64,000 nt of DNA, taken from positions 1-64,000 of the forward strand of contig JBKPDW010000172.1 of NCBI GenBank assembly GCA_046728115.1. Reading direction: 5' to 3'. Every line of letters begins with the position of its first letter. Within the stretch, counting starts at the first letter, position 1. A model generated the notes under the pieces. The model had not been told where the DNA came from. It saw nothing but the letters and a program-made list of their open reading frames with translations, and searched no databases. Origin of the DNA: CAVSWN01 sp046728115. GTDB taxonomy: Bacteria; Acidobacteriota; Vicinamibacteria; Vicinamibacterales; CAVVIG01. Shown in pieces: positions 34,327-43,400 of the stretch. The translations under genes were made by a program, and so were the position numbers.

Positions 34327-36149
34327 GGTTTCGCCTCCGCCTTCGGTTTCTCCTCCACCTTGATGAGCTGGCATTCGTGGCTCGTGGACGCTTGGGCCTT
34401 CGCCACCACCGCCGGGTCAACGACCTTCGGCTCGAGCGAGTTGTAACAGCGCGAGTAAAGCGGGTCGAACTGCGTGATCGCTCTGACCGGGGTGAACCAT
34501 GCGGAAACGAATTTCCCTCCCGCGCGAAAATACGCCCCGACCGTTGTGTCGAGCACGCATTTTTTGGCCGGGCCGAAGCTATCAAGCGCCATCTTGATGC
34601 CGGGCGCTAGTTGCGTCTCGGTGTAACGCTTGGGCCTCGTTGGCGAAACGACATCGCCGTCGCCGAGATCGAACGGTCCCACTGTTTTTGTAACCAGCCA
34701 GCAGGTTCCGCCGATCGCTGCTTTCGCGCCAAGCGCGGCGCGGATCTTCTCCATCGCCGGCGGCGTCATTCCGATTCTGCACCCGCGAAAATCCGCCAGT
34801 TCTGGTTCCATGCCGGGCGGTACCATTCCAATAAGCCCAGCGGCGTGCTTGTCGGCGTTGAACCAGCCCTTTCCGAATTTGATCGCGGCGGAGTCGTCCG
34901 CGTGACCGAAGTAAAAGATCGTCTTGATCGGACGGTTGAGCGCCTTAAGTTTTTTGCCCAACTCCTCAGGGGTTGCGGGCTGAAGCGTGACCGCGTCGGC
35001 GGCAACGGTATTCGCGGCCGGGGCAAGCGTGGCGTCGAGCAGAACTACGACATCAGTTTCGTTCTTTCGCGGCACGCGGGCGGGCGGCTGCTGTTGAGCC
35101 TTCCCCGCGGCCTGTTGGCCTGCGGTGTCGCGCACCTTGCACGTGCCTTTCAGCGCCACGGCGCGACCGCCCTCGCACTTGCGGTCATAGAAGGCGCGGA
35201 GCACGTCTTCCTCCGGCCCTTGAAAATCGCCGTCCAATTCGTTCGAGTCAATGCCCCCTTTGCCAAAGATCGTTTGAAGCTCCGCGTCAGTGGTGTTCAG
35301 CAGCAGCGTCAGGATCGCCCGCTCGTCATCATCTCCGGTGAAGCCGGACTGCATTTCCTGAATCAGTAGAATCTTCTTCCGAGCGTCAAGCTTGATCTTC
35401 CCCTTGCGCCAAAGCGCGACTATCGTGCGCGCCTTGTCGTCGCTGTCATTGTGGTCTTCGATCTTCCCAGGCCCGAAGTTCGCGAGGTACCTTTCAAGCG
35501 CATCCATAGTGAAATCACCGCCCTCGAAGTCCTCTACGTTTATTGCACGTTGCACCACTCTCGGCGCGGCGCGCTGCTGCACCACGTGCGACAGCTCGTG
35601 CGCGAGCAGCGATTGCCCGGCGTGCGTGGACGGCGAGTAGCGCCCGGAGTCGAAAGCTATGTGCTCGCCGACCGTGTAGGCGTGGGCGCTCACAGCCCGC
35701 GTGCTATCGTTCGCCTTCGCGTCGGTGTGAATACGGACGCGGCTGAAGTCGTAACCGAAGCGTTGTCCCATCGTTTCGCGCGTCCCGACGTCGAGCGGCT
35801 GCCCGGCTGAGTTCAAAACGTCATTGACAATCGGCGGAGCGGCGTCGGCATCACGCGCCTGCGGCGATCCGTAGCTGACGACCAGCGAGAGCGAGGACGC
35901 CGCGTGTCCCGACGTCACGGCTTCCGCCGCGCGATCCGCCTCCCGCTCAAGAACGTCACCCGACCGCCCGACCGCAAGCTTCGTCTGCAAGTGTCCCGTA
36001 GCCTCGCGCTTGTTAGTGCACTCTTCGCATTCGCTGTCGGGGCCGGAAGCGCTGCCGCAGACGCACTTGCGTTGCAACAACTCGGGCCGAACCGGCGTGA
36101 ATGACGCTTTTGCAGTAGGCTTCACTTGGGTTTGCGCTATGGCCTTCAT
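34323..36149 (-). CDS. DUF4157 eCIS cargo protein with candidate caspase-fold C-terminal domain
   Basis: A 608-residue protein; GGAGG lies 9 nt upstream of ATG 36149. An N-terminal Cys pattern (C29-x-C31 and C41-x-x-C44) is common in DUF4157 proteins. DUF4157 spans about residues 50-195, with GDVLEREADRAAEAVTSG, FGYDFSRVRIHTDAKANDST and the metalloprotease-like H184-E-L-S-H188. DUF4157 marks eCIS-loaded cargo. A spacer follows, then residues 363-490: DVVVLLDATLAP, IKTIFYFGHADDS with His416, and ELADFRGCRIG with Cys457. A strand-G-H ... strand-G-C arrangement is the layout of clan CD (caspase/CHAT) peptidases. No signal peptide or membrane helix is visible. Base composition is visibly less GC-rich than the core eCIS genes. 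Confidence 0.75.
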   Translation of the reverse strand: MKAIAQTQVKPTAKASFTPVRPELLQRKCVCGSASGPDSECEECTNKREATGHLQTKLAVGRSGDVLEREADRAAEAVTSGHAASSLSLVVSYGSPQARDADAAPPIVNDVLNSAGQPLDVGTRETMGQRFGYDFSRVRIHTDAKANDSTRAVSAHAYTVGEHIAFDSGRYSPSTHAGQSLLAHELSHVVQQRAAPRVVQRAINVEDFEGGDFTMDALERYLANFGPGKIEDHNDSDDKARTIVALWRKGKIKLDARKKILLIQEMQSGFTGDDDERAILTLLLNTTDAELQTIFGKGGIDSNELDGDFQGPEEDVLRAFYDRKCEGGRAVALKGTCKVRDTAGQQAAGKAQQQPPARVPRKNETDVVVLLDATLAPAANTVAADAVTLQPATPEELGKKLKALNRPIKTIFYFGHADDSAAIKFGKGWFNADKHAAGLIGMVPPGMEPELADFRGCRIGMTPPAMEKIRAALGAKAAIGGTCWLVTKTVGPFDLGDGDVVSPTRPKRYTETQLAPGIKMALDSFGPAKKCVLDTTVGAYFRAGGKFVSAWFTPVRAITQFDPLYSRCYNSLEPKVVDPAVVAKAQASTSHECQLIKVEEKPKAEAKP

Positions 36150-36406
36150 CTGATAAGTCCTCCGTGAATCGCGCTGGCGATTTGCGCGCCGACGGATGCA
36201 GGATTTGCCTTGTCGACCATTTGAAAAGGGCGCCGTCAATTCGGTCCAGCGAAGTGGTTTTTCCAATACCGCCCGCATCGGCTGTTCCGAAAACAAACGC
36301 GTCAAACTCGAGTTCCACCGCGTCCGCAATGCGATGCCGATCGCCCGGCGCGAAATGGTGAAGCACAAGTTCTTCAATTGTGCAATTCGATATTAATCGG
36401 CTTCAT
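36146..36406 (-). pseudogene. Small eCIS-associated gene broken by three single-base insertions
   Basis: From an ATG at 36406 with a strong GGAGG, the minus strand gives MKPINIELH, then in the next frame IEELVLHHFAPGDRHRIADA, then LTRLFSEQPMRAVLEKPLRW, then MVDKANPASVGAQIASAIHG and a TGA overlapping the cargo start. Removing one base near each switch (AA near 36376, TTT near 36296, AAA near 36219) restores an 85-residue protein. It has the same size and layout as the intact 84-residue gene at 55939-56193 (VLHVDRLLLRGF at the start, GRAVATRIVRG at the end). It is a real pseudogene or an assembly-error cluster. Confidence 0.7.
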
Positions 36407-36524
36407 CCCCGTCCTCCTTCCCAACCTGTGATCTCCGTTTCGGTGAGCGGCTTTTCCAGCTTGTAGTGTTCGTATCCAGGTGCAGCTCAACTCTGCCACG
36501 GTCGCGATCGGCGTTCGTGAACGC

Positions 36525-39500
36525 TTATGGTTGTACTGTCACGTCATCCGTCTTCTGGGATCGAAGCATGATGATTCCTATCCCGCCCCACTCCCCAACA
36601 ATTCGCTCTTCAGTCACTGGATAGCGCGCGCACAGCTCCGACCAGACGCGCGACACACAGCACCCAGCCTGCGCATGCCAGTCGGAGTCCGCGATGTCGT
36701 GCAGCGCGACCAGGCGCGGCCCGCGTGTAAGCGAGAACTCGACGTCGTTGTGCGCGCCGCGATAGCCGTGATCGCCGTCGACGAACACGGCGTCGTATTG
36801 CGGCCCAAGGCGATCGCGAGTCGCCGCCGCGGCGGAGTCACCGACGACGAGATCGATCAGCTGCGCGAACTGCCGCCGGGCGTCGTCCAGCGACGCGAGC
36901 AGCTCGGGACGCGACTTCTCGTCGACAGCGGTGATCCGGATGTCGCGGCCGAGCGCGCGGAAGCGGCGAGCGACGTGCCATTCGACGCCACCGTGCATCG
37001 AGCCGATGCAGAGCAGGCTGCGCGGCTGTGCCTCAACGAGCCGATCGAGGAACCAGGCGAACTCCTCGGGCTGCTGCTCGAGCCGCGGCACTTCGAATCC
37101 CTCGAACGGCGCCGGGGCCTGCAGCGAATCGGGAGGAAGCGGCTCCGCGCGAGTCGCGCTCCACGCAGCCAGCTCAGCCTCCGCCACGGTCCAGAATTCC
37201 TGGTGATACGGCAGCTGGCGCAGATCGTCCATGAACAGACAACCGGTCTCATCGCGCCGGAAGTTGATACCCGGCCACGCCTCGACGCAGCCGTAGAACT
37301 CCCCGAGGCGCCGAAGATCGCGCGCGAATACGAACGCGTGGCGCAGCCAGAAGAACGTGCCACTGTAGTGCCAGTCGCCTAGATACTGGTGCACCCGGAA
37401 GCGGCCCTGCATCTTGAACGAGCCGGTCATCGCGTAGTGCTGAAGCTGCGTGCGCACCGTCAGCCAGTCGTCGAGCGCGACGCGATACTGCGTCTCGGCC
37501 CATCGCCGCACCGGCTCGGGAACCGATGGCTCGTACTTCACCCCCTTGGCGTGCGCGTAGAAGGTCACTTCGTTGGGATCGAGCGACCGCACCGCCTCGA
37601 GCATGCCCGGGAAGGTGACACCCTCGGCAGCCGGACCGTTCCGGGCGACGACGAACCTGCAGCCATGGCCGTCGAACATGCGCTGCACCTCGTCGGGATG
37701 TTCGGATCGGTCGTCCTGGACGATGCCGACGATGCGCCGGCCGTTGAAGAGATCGATGCGCGTCAGCAGCTGCTTGACGTTCCACCGCCACATCTGTCCG
37801 CGCACGGGCCAGACGTGATAGAGCAGATTGCGGGCGGGCGGGGCGGTGAACGGCAGCACGTCAAGGCCGGGACGTGGGTGCCCGTTCGGATGCACCCGAG
37901 ACGATGCCGGGGCGTGCGCCGCCGACAGATCGCGCAGCGCGAGACCGCGAATCTGCAGCTCGCCCGCGGTCACTGAAATGACGCTCAGCCCGCTCTGCAG
38001 CAGGTGATCGGCAACGCGCGCGGTGCGCCGGCCGTTGATGTACAGCTCGAGGCACTGGTCGACCCAGCGCAGGCGGATCTGGCACCACGTGCGGCGCGGA
38101 ATCCTAACTTCCGCGAACACGTGCGTGTGGCGCGCGAGATAGCCGTGCGCGGGCGTGCACACGAGGTGGTACGAGTTCGCGTCGGGATCCTCAGGGGACT
38201 GATGGTGAATCTTGGCGATGAAGTGCGCGTCGCGGTCGACCAGCGCCATGAACTCCACTTCGACGTCGTTCGCGGTCGAGTCGCTGACGAGCGTCGCTGC
38301 CTCGGCTCCAGCCGCGGCCAAGATCATCCCGTCCGGCGAGGGCGTCACCCGGCCGCCGCGGCGGATCGTCCAGCCATGGACCGTCAGCGGCGCGGGCGGT
38401 GGCGGAACATCGAGGGCCAGGTTACGAATCGTTGCGCGGCCATTGGTCACACCGACGAAACACCGGCCCGATGCGAGCGACGCATCGGGGCGCCGGCAGA
38501 TCTCGCGGCCGTCGATCGCCAACCGCAGCTCGCCGCCGCTCCAGGCAATCTCGACGCGCTGCCAGCGGCCGCGCGCGAGTTGCAGCGGCGCCAGCACGGT
38601 GGAGTGACGCGCGAGATGCCCGACGCGGGGCGTCGCAATCAGGTGATACGAGTTGGCCCGCGGCTCGGCTGGTGCCTCGCAATGGATCTTCGCGATGAAG
38701 TGACAATGCTCATCCAGCCACAGGTCGAACGCCAGACGCACCGCCTCGAACGAGCCGCTGCTGGCAAAACCCGACTCGCGTCCCTGTTCCGCGGCGAGAC
38801 AGATGTCCTCTCCATCACGCGTGATGATGGGCCGGCCGACCGTCTCCCATCGGTCCGGCGCCCACGCCGGTTCCTCGACCGCGCGCGCGAGCGCCTCAAC
38901 CGGCCGTGTCTCCGCCATCGTCACTGCGATCACCTCTTCAAGACGAGCCGCGTAATCGTGCTTCGTCAACCTGGCGCGGCTGTCGTCGAGCAGCCGCTGG
39001 AGACGCCCGGGATCGTCGAGCAGCGCGCGGATCGCGCTGGTGAGCTCCTCGGCGGATTGAAACGTCGGCACATCGGGAAACATCGCCGCGAGCGCCGGCC
39101 TCGACTCCGACACGATCAGAGCGCCGCAGGCGAGAGCCTCGAACACCCGCGGGTTCAACGACGTCGGGCATACGGCCTCGCGATTGAAGTGGTGCACCGA
39201 GCGGAAGACGTTGATCACAATCTTCGTGCGCTGGTAGAGCCGCGCGGTCTCCTCGGACGTTGTCCGGGGCACGATCGTGAAACGCTTCAGGCACGACGCT
39301 TGCCATGGGCCGCCGACGACGTACGACAGCAGTCCTGCCTCGGCGAGGCGCACGAGGTACTGCTCGCGAACGGGATTATGTCCGCCGATGAAGCCGACGT
39401 CGTAGTCGCGCACGCCGCTGGAATCGCAGTGCAGCCGCGGATCGAAGCAGACCGGGAGCGGGTGCGCGTTGACATGCCGCGAGATCGTGGACGGATCGTT

Positions 39501-40472
39501 CACGAACACGGTGTCGAACGCGCGCGACCACCGGGACGTGTCGTCCACCTCGTACGGCTCGTCGAGCAGCCACACAGCCGAGCGCACGTTGGGAAAACGG
39601 CACCAGCGCTGCACGAAGCGCCGCCCGTGCACGACAAAGAGCAGATCGGGACGAAACCGATCGACCTTCTGTGGAAGCAGAGCGTCGTCCCAGTACGCGT
39701 GCTCGGCGGAGATGCTGAGCGTGGCGGCTGCCTCGCGCAGACCCGTCTCGAACACGGTGCCGCAGGAGAGGAAGCGGTAATGCACGAAGAAGACGCGGCG
39801 CGCGACGGCGTGCGCGGCGGCAGGCCTAGTCGACGCCGACTCGCAAGGCCGCGCAGCCACAGGTTCGCCATCCCCCAGCCATTCGTCGAGACTCGCGCGC
39901 GGCAGCGAGGTGAGCCGGCTGACGGGGCTGAGGTTCGCGAGCTCGATGCCCTCGTCGCGGCAGGCCGCGGCGAGCGCGCCGTATTCGCGATCGATCCGGG
40001 CGAGCTGCCCGGTCAGCGGATGGCGACCCGTGCGGCCAAAGAAATGATCGTTCTCGAAGTCCACGCCGATCACGCCGATGCGGGCGGCCCCCATGTAGCG
40101 CGCGAGGCTGATCGCCACGTAGGGCGAGTTGTTCGTGTAGTCGAGGCAATCGTCCGCGGCGCGGCCGGTTCCGGCGCGTCTGCCAAGCCGGAAGCGCACA
40201 AGGCGCGGATGCGCGACAGCGAGCTGCGAGAAAACGGCCTTTGCCCCGGAGGTCTCGACATAGGCGTAGCGCTCCGCCGTGAACTGGCGCCGTTCGTTGA
40301 CGACGATCAGGTAGTCCGGCGTGAACAGCCGGCCGACGTCGTTGACACCGATGGTCACGAAGCGTTCGGGCCGGCGCAGCTCTCTCAACGAGACGCCGCA
40401 GCCGCACACGATCACCGTCTCGCCGCGATGGCGATCGCGATAGCCGGCGAAGCGCGCATCGGCCGTGGACAT
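36525..40472 (-). CDS. Multidomain glycosyltransferase/methyltransferase in the eCIS operon
   Basis: About 1315 residues. Residues 1-200: MptE/DUF115-like fold (ETVIVCGCGVSLRELRRPER, FVTIGVNDVGRLFTPDYLIV). About 215-555: CgeB-type GT-B (VGFIGGHNPVREQYLVRLAE, NPRVFEALACGALIVSESRP). About 565-870: two ConA/LamG-like domains sharing N-S-Y-H-L ... G-x-L-A-R-H. About 890-1110: a domain with VTFYAHAKGVKYEPSVPEPV and WHYSGTFFWLRHAFVFARDL. About 1130-1315: class I methyltransferase (SLLCIGSMHGGVEWHVARRF, YDAVFVDGDHGYRGAHNDVE). Start ATG 40472; a GTG at 40487 overlapping the previous stop is an alternative. It may glycosylate or methylate eCIS or surface components; this is inference. Confidence 0.75.
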   Translation of the reverse strand: MSTADARFAGYRDRHRGETVIVCGCGVSLRELRRPERFVTIGVNDVGRLFTPDYLIVVNERRQFTAERYAYVETSGAKAVFSQLAVAHPRLVRFRLGRRAGTGRAADDCLDYTNNSPYVAISLARYMGAARIGVIGVDFENDHFFGRTGRHPLTGQLARIDREYGALAAACRDEGIELANLSPVSRLTSLPRASLDEWLGDGEPVAARPCESASTRPAAAHAVARRVFFVHYRFLSCGTVFETGLREAAATLSISAEHAYWDDALLPQKVDRFRPDLLFVVHGRRFVQRWCRFPNVRSAVWLLDEPYEVDDTSRWSRAFDTVFVNDPSTISRHVNAHPLPVCFDPRLHCDSSGVRDYDVGFIGGHNPVREQYLVRLAEAGLLSYVVGGPWQASCLKRFTIVPRTTSEETARLYQRTKIVINVFRSVHHFNREAVCPTSLNPRVFEALACGALIVSESRPALAAMFPDVPTFQSAEELTSAIRALLDDPGRLQRLLDDSRARLTKHDYAARLEEVIAVTMAETRPVEALARAVEEPAWAPDRWETVGRPIITRDGEDICLAAEQGRESGFASSGSFEAVRLAFDLWLDEHCHFIAKIHCEAPAEPRANSYHLIATPRVGHLARHSTVLAPLQLARGRWQRVEIAWSGGELRLAIDGREICRRPDASLASGRCFVGVTNGRATIRNLALDVPPPPAPLTVHGWTIRRGGRVTPSPDGMILAAAGAEAATLVSDSTANDVEVEFMALVDRDAHFIAKIHHQSPEDPDANSYHLVCTPAHGYLARHTHVFAEVRIPRRTWCQIRLRWVDQCLELYINGRRTARVADHLLQSGLSVISVTAGELQIRGLALRDLSAAHAPASSRVHPNGHPRPGLDVLPFTAPPARNLLYHVWPVRGQMWRWNVKQLLTRIDLFNGRRIVGIVQDDRSEHPDEVQRMFDGHGCRFVVARNGPAAEGVTFPGMLEAVRSLDPNEVTFYAHAKGVKYEPSVPEPVRRWAETQYRVALDDWLTVRTQLQHYAMTGSFKMQGRFRVHQYLGDWHYSGTFFWLRHAFVFARDLRRLGEFYGCVEAWPGINFRRDETGCLFMDDLRQLPYHQEFWTVAEAELAAWSATRAEPLPPDSLQAPAPFEGFEVPRLEQQPEEFAWFLDRLVEAQPRSLLCIGSMHGGVEWHVARRFRALGRDIRITAVDEKSRPELLASLDDARRQFAQLIDLVVGDSAAAATRDRLGPQYDAVFVDGDHGYRGAHNDVEFSLTRGPRLVALHDIADSDWHAQAGCCVSRVWSELCARYPVTEERIVGEWGGIGIIMLRSQKTDDVTVQP

Positions 40473-40483
40473 GCGGGCGCCGA

Positions 40484-43400
40484 TCACGGACGAACGGTGA
40501 CCTCGTTCGCGGCCTTGGCGAAACTGGGTAGATTCGGCACCACGAACTGCAGCAGCGGACGATCGTCGACAATCACGGCCAGGTTCCCAGCCGCCGTGGC
40601 GCGCGTTGCCATCATCACTCCGTACAACCCGTCTGGCGTCGGCTGTGCGATGAAGGCATTGGTGTCCACCCCGAGCAAGGCCGCCACGAACAGGTTGTTC
40701 TGTTCCACGAACGTATTGCCGTGAACGATCGCGCTGGCAAACACGCCGTTCGCGGTGCCGTTGGGCTGCGCGAGCCGCCTCGCCAGCACCGTTGCGACAC
40801 TCAACTGCGACAACTGGTTGTCGCAGAACGAGAGTTGCGCGCTGCCCGGCGTGAGCCGCAGGTTGTCGCGGGCGGCGAGCAGGCGCAGCAGGTCGGGCGT
40901 CGTCGGCTCCTCGGTGTCTCCGTAGAAACTCACCACTCCCACGAACCGGTTCTGGCTGACACGACAAGTGCCGTTGACCTCCTGGAACATTGCGGCCGTG
41001 GACGGGAACCTGGTGAGGATCTCGCAACCGGTCATGCTCACGCTCTGCGCCGAGACAATGGTCACGGCCGCCGCCCTGCTGACGTTGCCGGAGCGATCGA
41101 ACAGCACGTTGGCCAGACGCACCTCATCGTTCTTCTGGAACAACAGCCGCGTGTCGCCCTCGGCGCGCATCGTCAGATCCCGAACCTCGATCGCGGCGAA
41201 CGCGTCGAACGTCAACGTGCCGATCACGTTCAGCTGCGACGCGTGGCCGCAGCCATGAAGCGTGAGCCGGAACTGGTCCACACCGTTGATCTCGAATGGT
41301 GCCACGTCGTGCGTGCCCGGCAGGAAGCAGATGCACGCACTGCCGCGACCGCCCTCGAGCAGCCCGCGCAGCAGGTCGGCGGTGAGCTTCTCGAAGTCGC
41401 CGCCGATGCCGATGGTCACGTCACAGCCGCGCGTGGTAGTACTCGGCGACGCTCCGCCGAGGCTCGCATCGAAGCCGAGCCGCTGTATCACCTGTCCGGC
41501 CGGATCGATCAGATCGATGCGAACACGTTGCGGGCCGCCCGAACCGAGCTGCCAGCTGAACGCGGCCTGTCCTTGCGCATCGGTCGTGCGTGTGGCCGAC
41601 CCGGCAATCGTGCCCCCGCCCTGTTCGACCGTGGCCCGGACCAGCGCGCCGGCAACGCCGTCCGTGCCGTTGACGACCTGCACCTCGAGAGGGAACGGCA
41701 GCGCGCCGCCGGCCGCCGCGGTCTGCCCATCGCCGGACACGTAGCGCAGGAAGAGCGAGGCCGTCGCGCAGAACACGATGTACTGGCCGAGTAGAGGCTC
41801 GCCATCGTCGTCGAGCAGGCTCGCGCGCACACGCTGGAACCGCGCCGGCGCTATAGCGCCCGGACCGAGCCGCCACTCGCGCAAGGCCTGCCCGTCGCTA
41901 TCGGTGACGATGTCCATGGCCGAACCGCCGCCACCGAGCGCGCCGCCGCCGCTCTCGATCTCGAACCGGATGACGCGCCCTGCAACGGGCGCGTCGCCGC
42001 GCGCCACCCTCGCAGCGAGCGGCTGCGGCAGCAGCGCGTTGGGCGCACCGTCCTGACCGTCGCCGGACACGTACAGCAGCTGCTCCGCAACGTTCCCCGG
42101 CGCGAACAGGTTGCGGCAGTCACTAACGACGGTGATCGTCCCGTCCACACCCACTTCGACGATGGCGAGCCGGCAGTACGCGTCGGTGATGCCGGCGGGC
42201 GGACGGGTGATCGGATCCCCGTCGTCATTGCGGGGCCACTCGACGTCGGCGGTGATCGTGCGCGCGGGTATCTGCCAGTAGTCGCCGGGACGGTACTGGC
42301 CTCCGGGTCCGAAGCGCACCTGCACGCCTTCCTCGAGATCGATCCACGGACCTTCGACAATCGGCAAGACGTTGGTGCCGGCAACGGCAGGCTTGTGGTC
42401 CCAGCGGCGCAGGATCGGACGACGCGCCGGATCCTGGCCGAGCGTCCCGGTCGGCACGCCGGCGAGGACGAGCTCGAGCTCGTCGTTGCCGTCGTTGAGG
42501 TACTCGAAGAACACGCCGGCGCGATGCACGAGCTCGGCGTCATCGTCGACGAGCTCGACGCGATCGTGCACGGCCAGATCGAGGTTGGCGTCGCGGCCGC
42601 GCGCGGCAAGCCTGACCGTCGTCTGCTGCAGTCCCGCGTCGATGCTGATGCTCTCGACCGCGTATGCGACCGAGCCGTTCTCGCGCGACCACTTGAAAGT
42701 CGGGTTCGCGCCACCCTCGTGCACTTCGACGCGATACAGCTGGTTCTCGAGTCGCCGGAATCCCGCGGTGGCGGCAATTTCGCACAGGCTCGCGGCCGCC
42801 AGCTGCGGCTCGGCGCGGGCGGCAAGCACGGGCTTTTGCGCGTTGACCAGTGCATCCCAGTCGGCGATCGTCGAGCTGCAGTTCCAGTCGAAGGGGCTCG
42901 ACGGAGGCAACGGCAGCGCGCGGACCTGCGCGATGGTGCGGGCGCGTGTCGCCGTGTCGGGTCCGCCGAGCGCCACCTCGCGAATGATCGGGAGTTCGAG
43001 CGCGGAGATGTGACGCTGCCAGACGTCGAGGTACATCAGGTAGCCACCCGGTTCAAGCGGCTGCTCGGCGCCCCCGTCGGGTTGATGCCCGTACGACGCG
43101 CGCGCCTCGAGCTCGCACAGCGTGCCGTTCACGTAGCATCGGCCCGTCAAGATCGACAGGTTGATCGCGGGCAGCACGACATCGGCGACGTCCGGCGATC
43201 CGCCGCCGATGCGCAGCGCGGCGGATCCGTCGCCGACCAGCCAACCTGGATCGCTCCCGAAGAACGACAGCGCGCGCAAGTCCGACTGCGTGCCGACGTC
43301 CTCGAGCGACCAGTTCGCGCCGCCGTCGGTGGTCCGGAGCACGACGCCGCCCTCGCCCGCCGCCCAGCCTTCGTTTTGATCGCGGAAAGCAATCCCGTAC

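Noticed and set aside
33749..34585. 278-codon minus-strand open frame as one protein
   Set aside because: Its first 85 codons are Arg/Ser-rich and overlap the cargo gene in another frame. The credible gene starts at 34198.
36013..36366. Walker-A-like GTADAGGIGKTT on the minus strand
   Set aside because: It arises in a wrong frame of the broken small eCIS gene. The paralog at 55939 shows which frames are real, and no other ATPase motifs follow.
38004..40724. 906-codon plus-strand open frame
   Set aside because: Antisense to the multidomain glycosyltransferase gene. Arg-rich, no family pattern.
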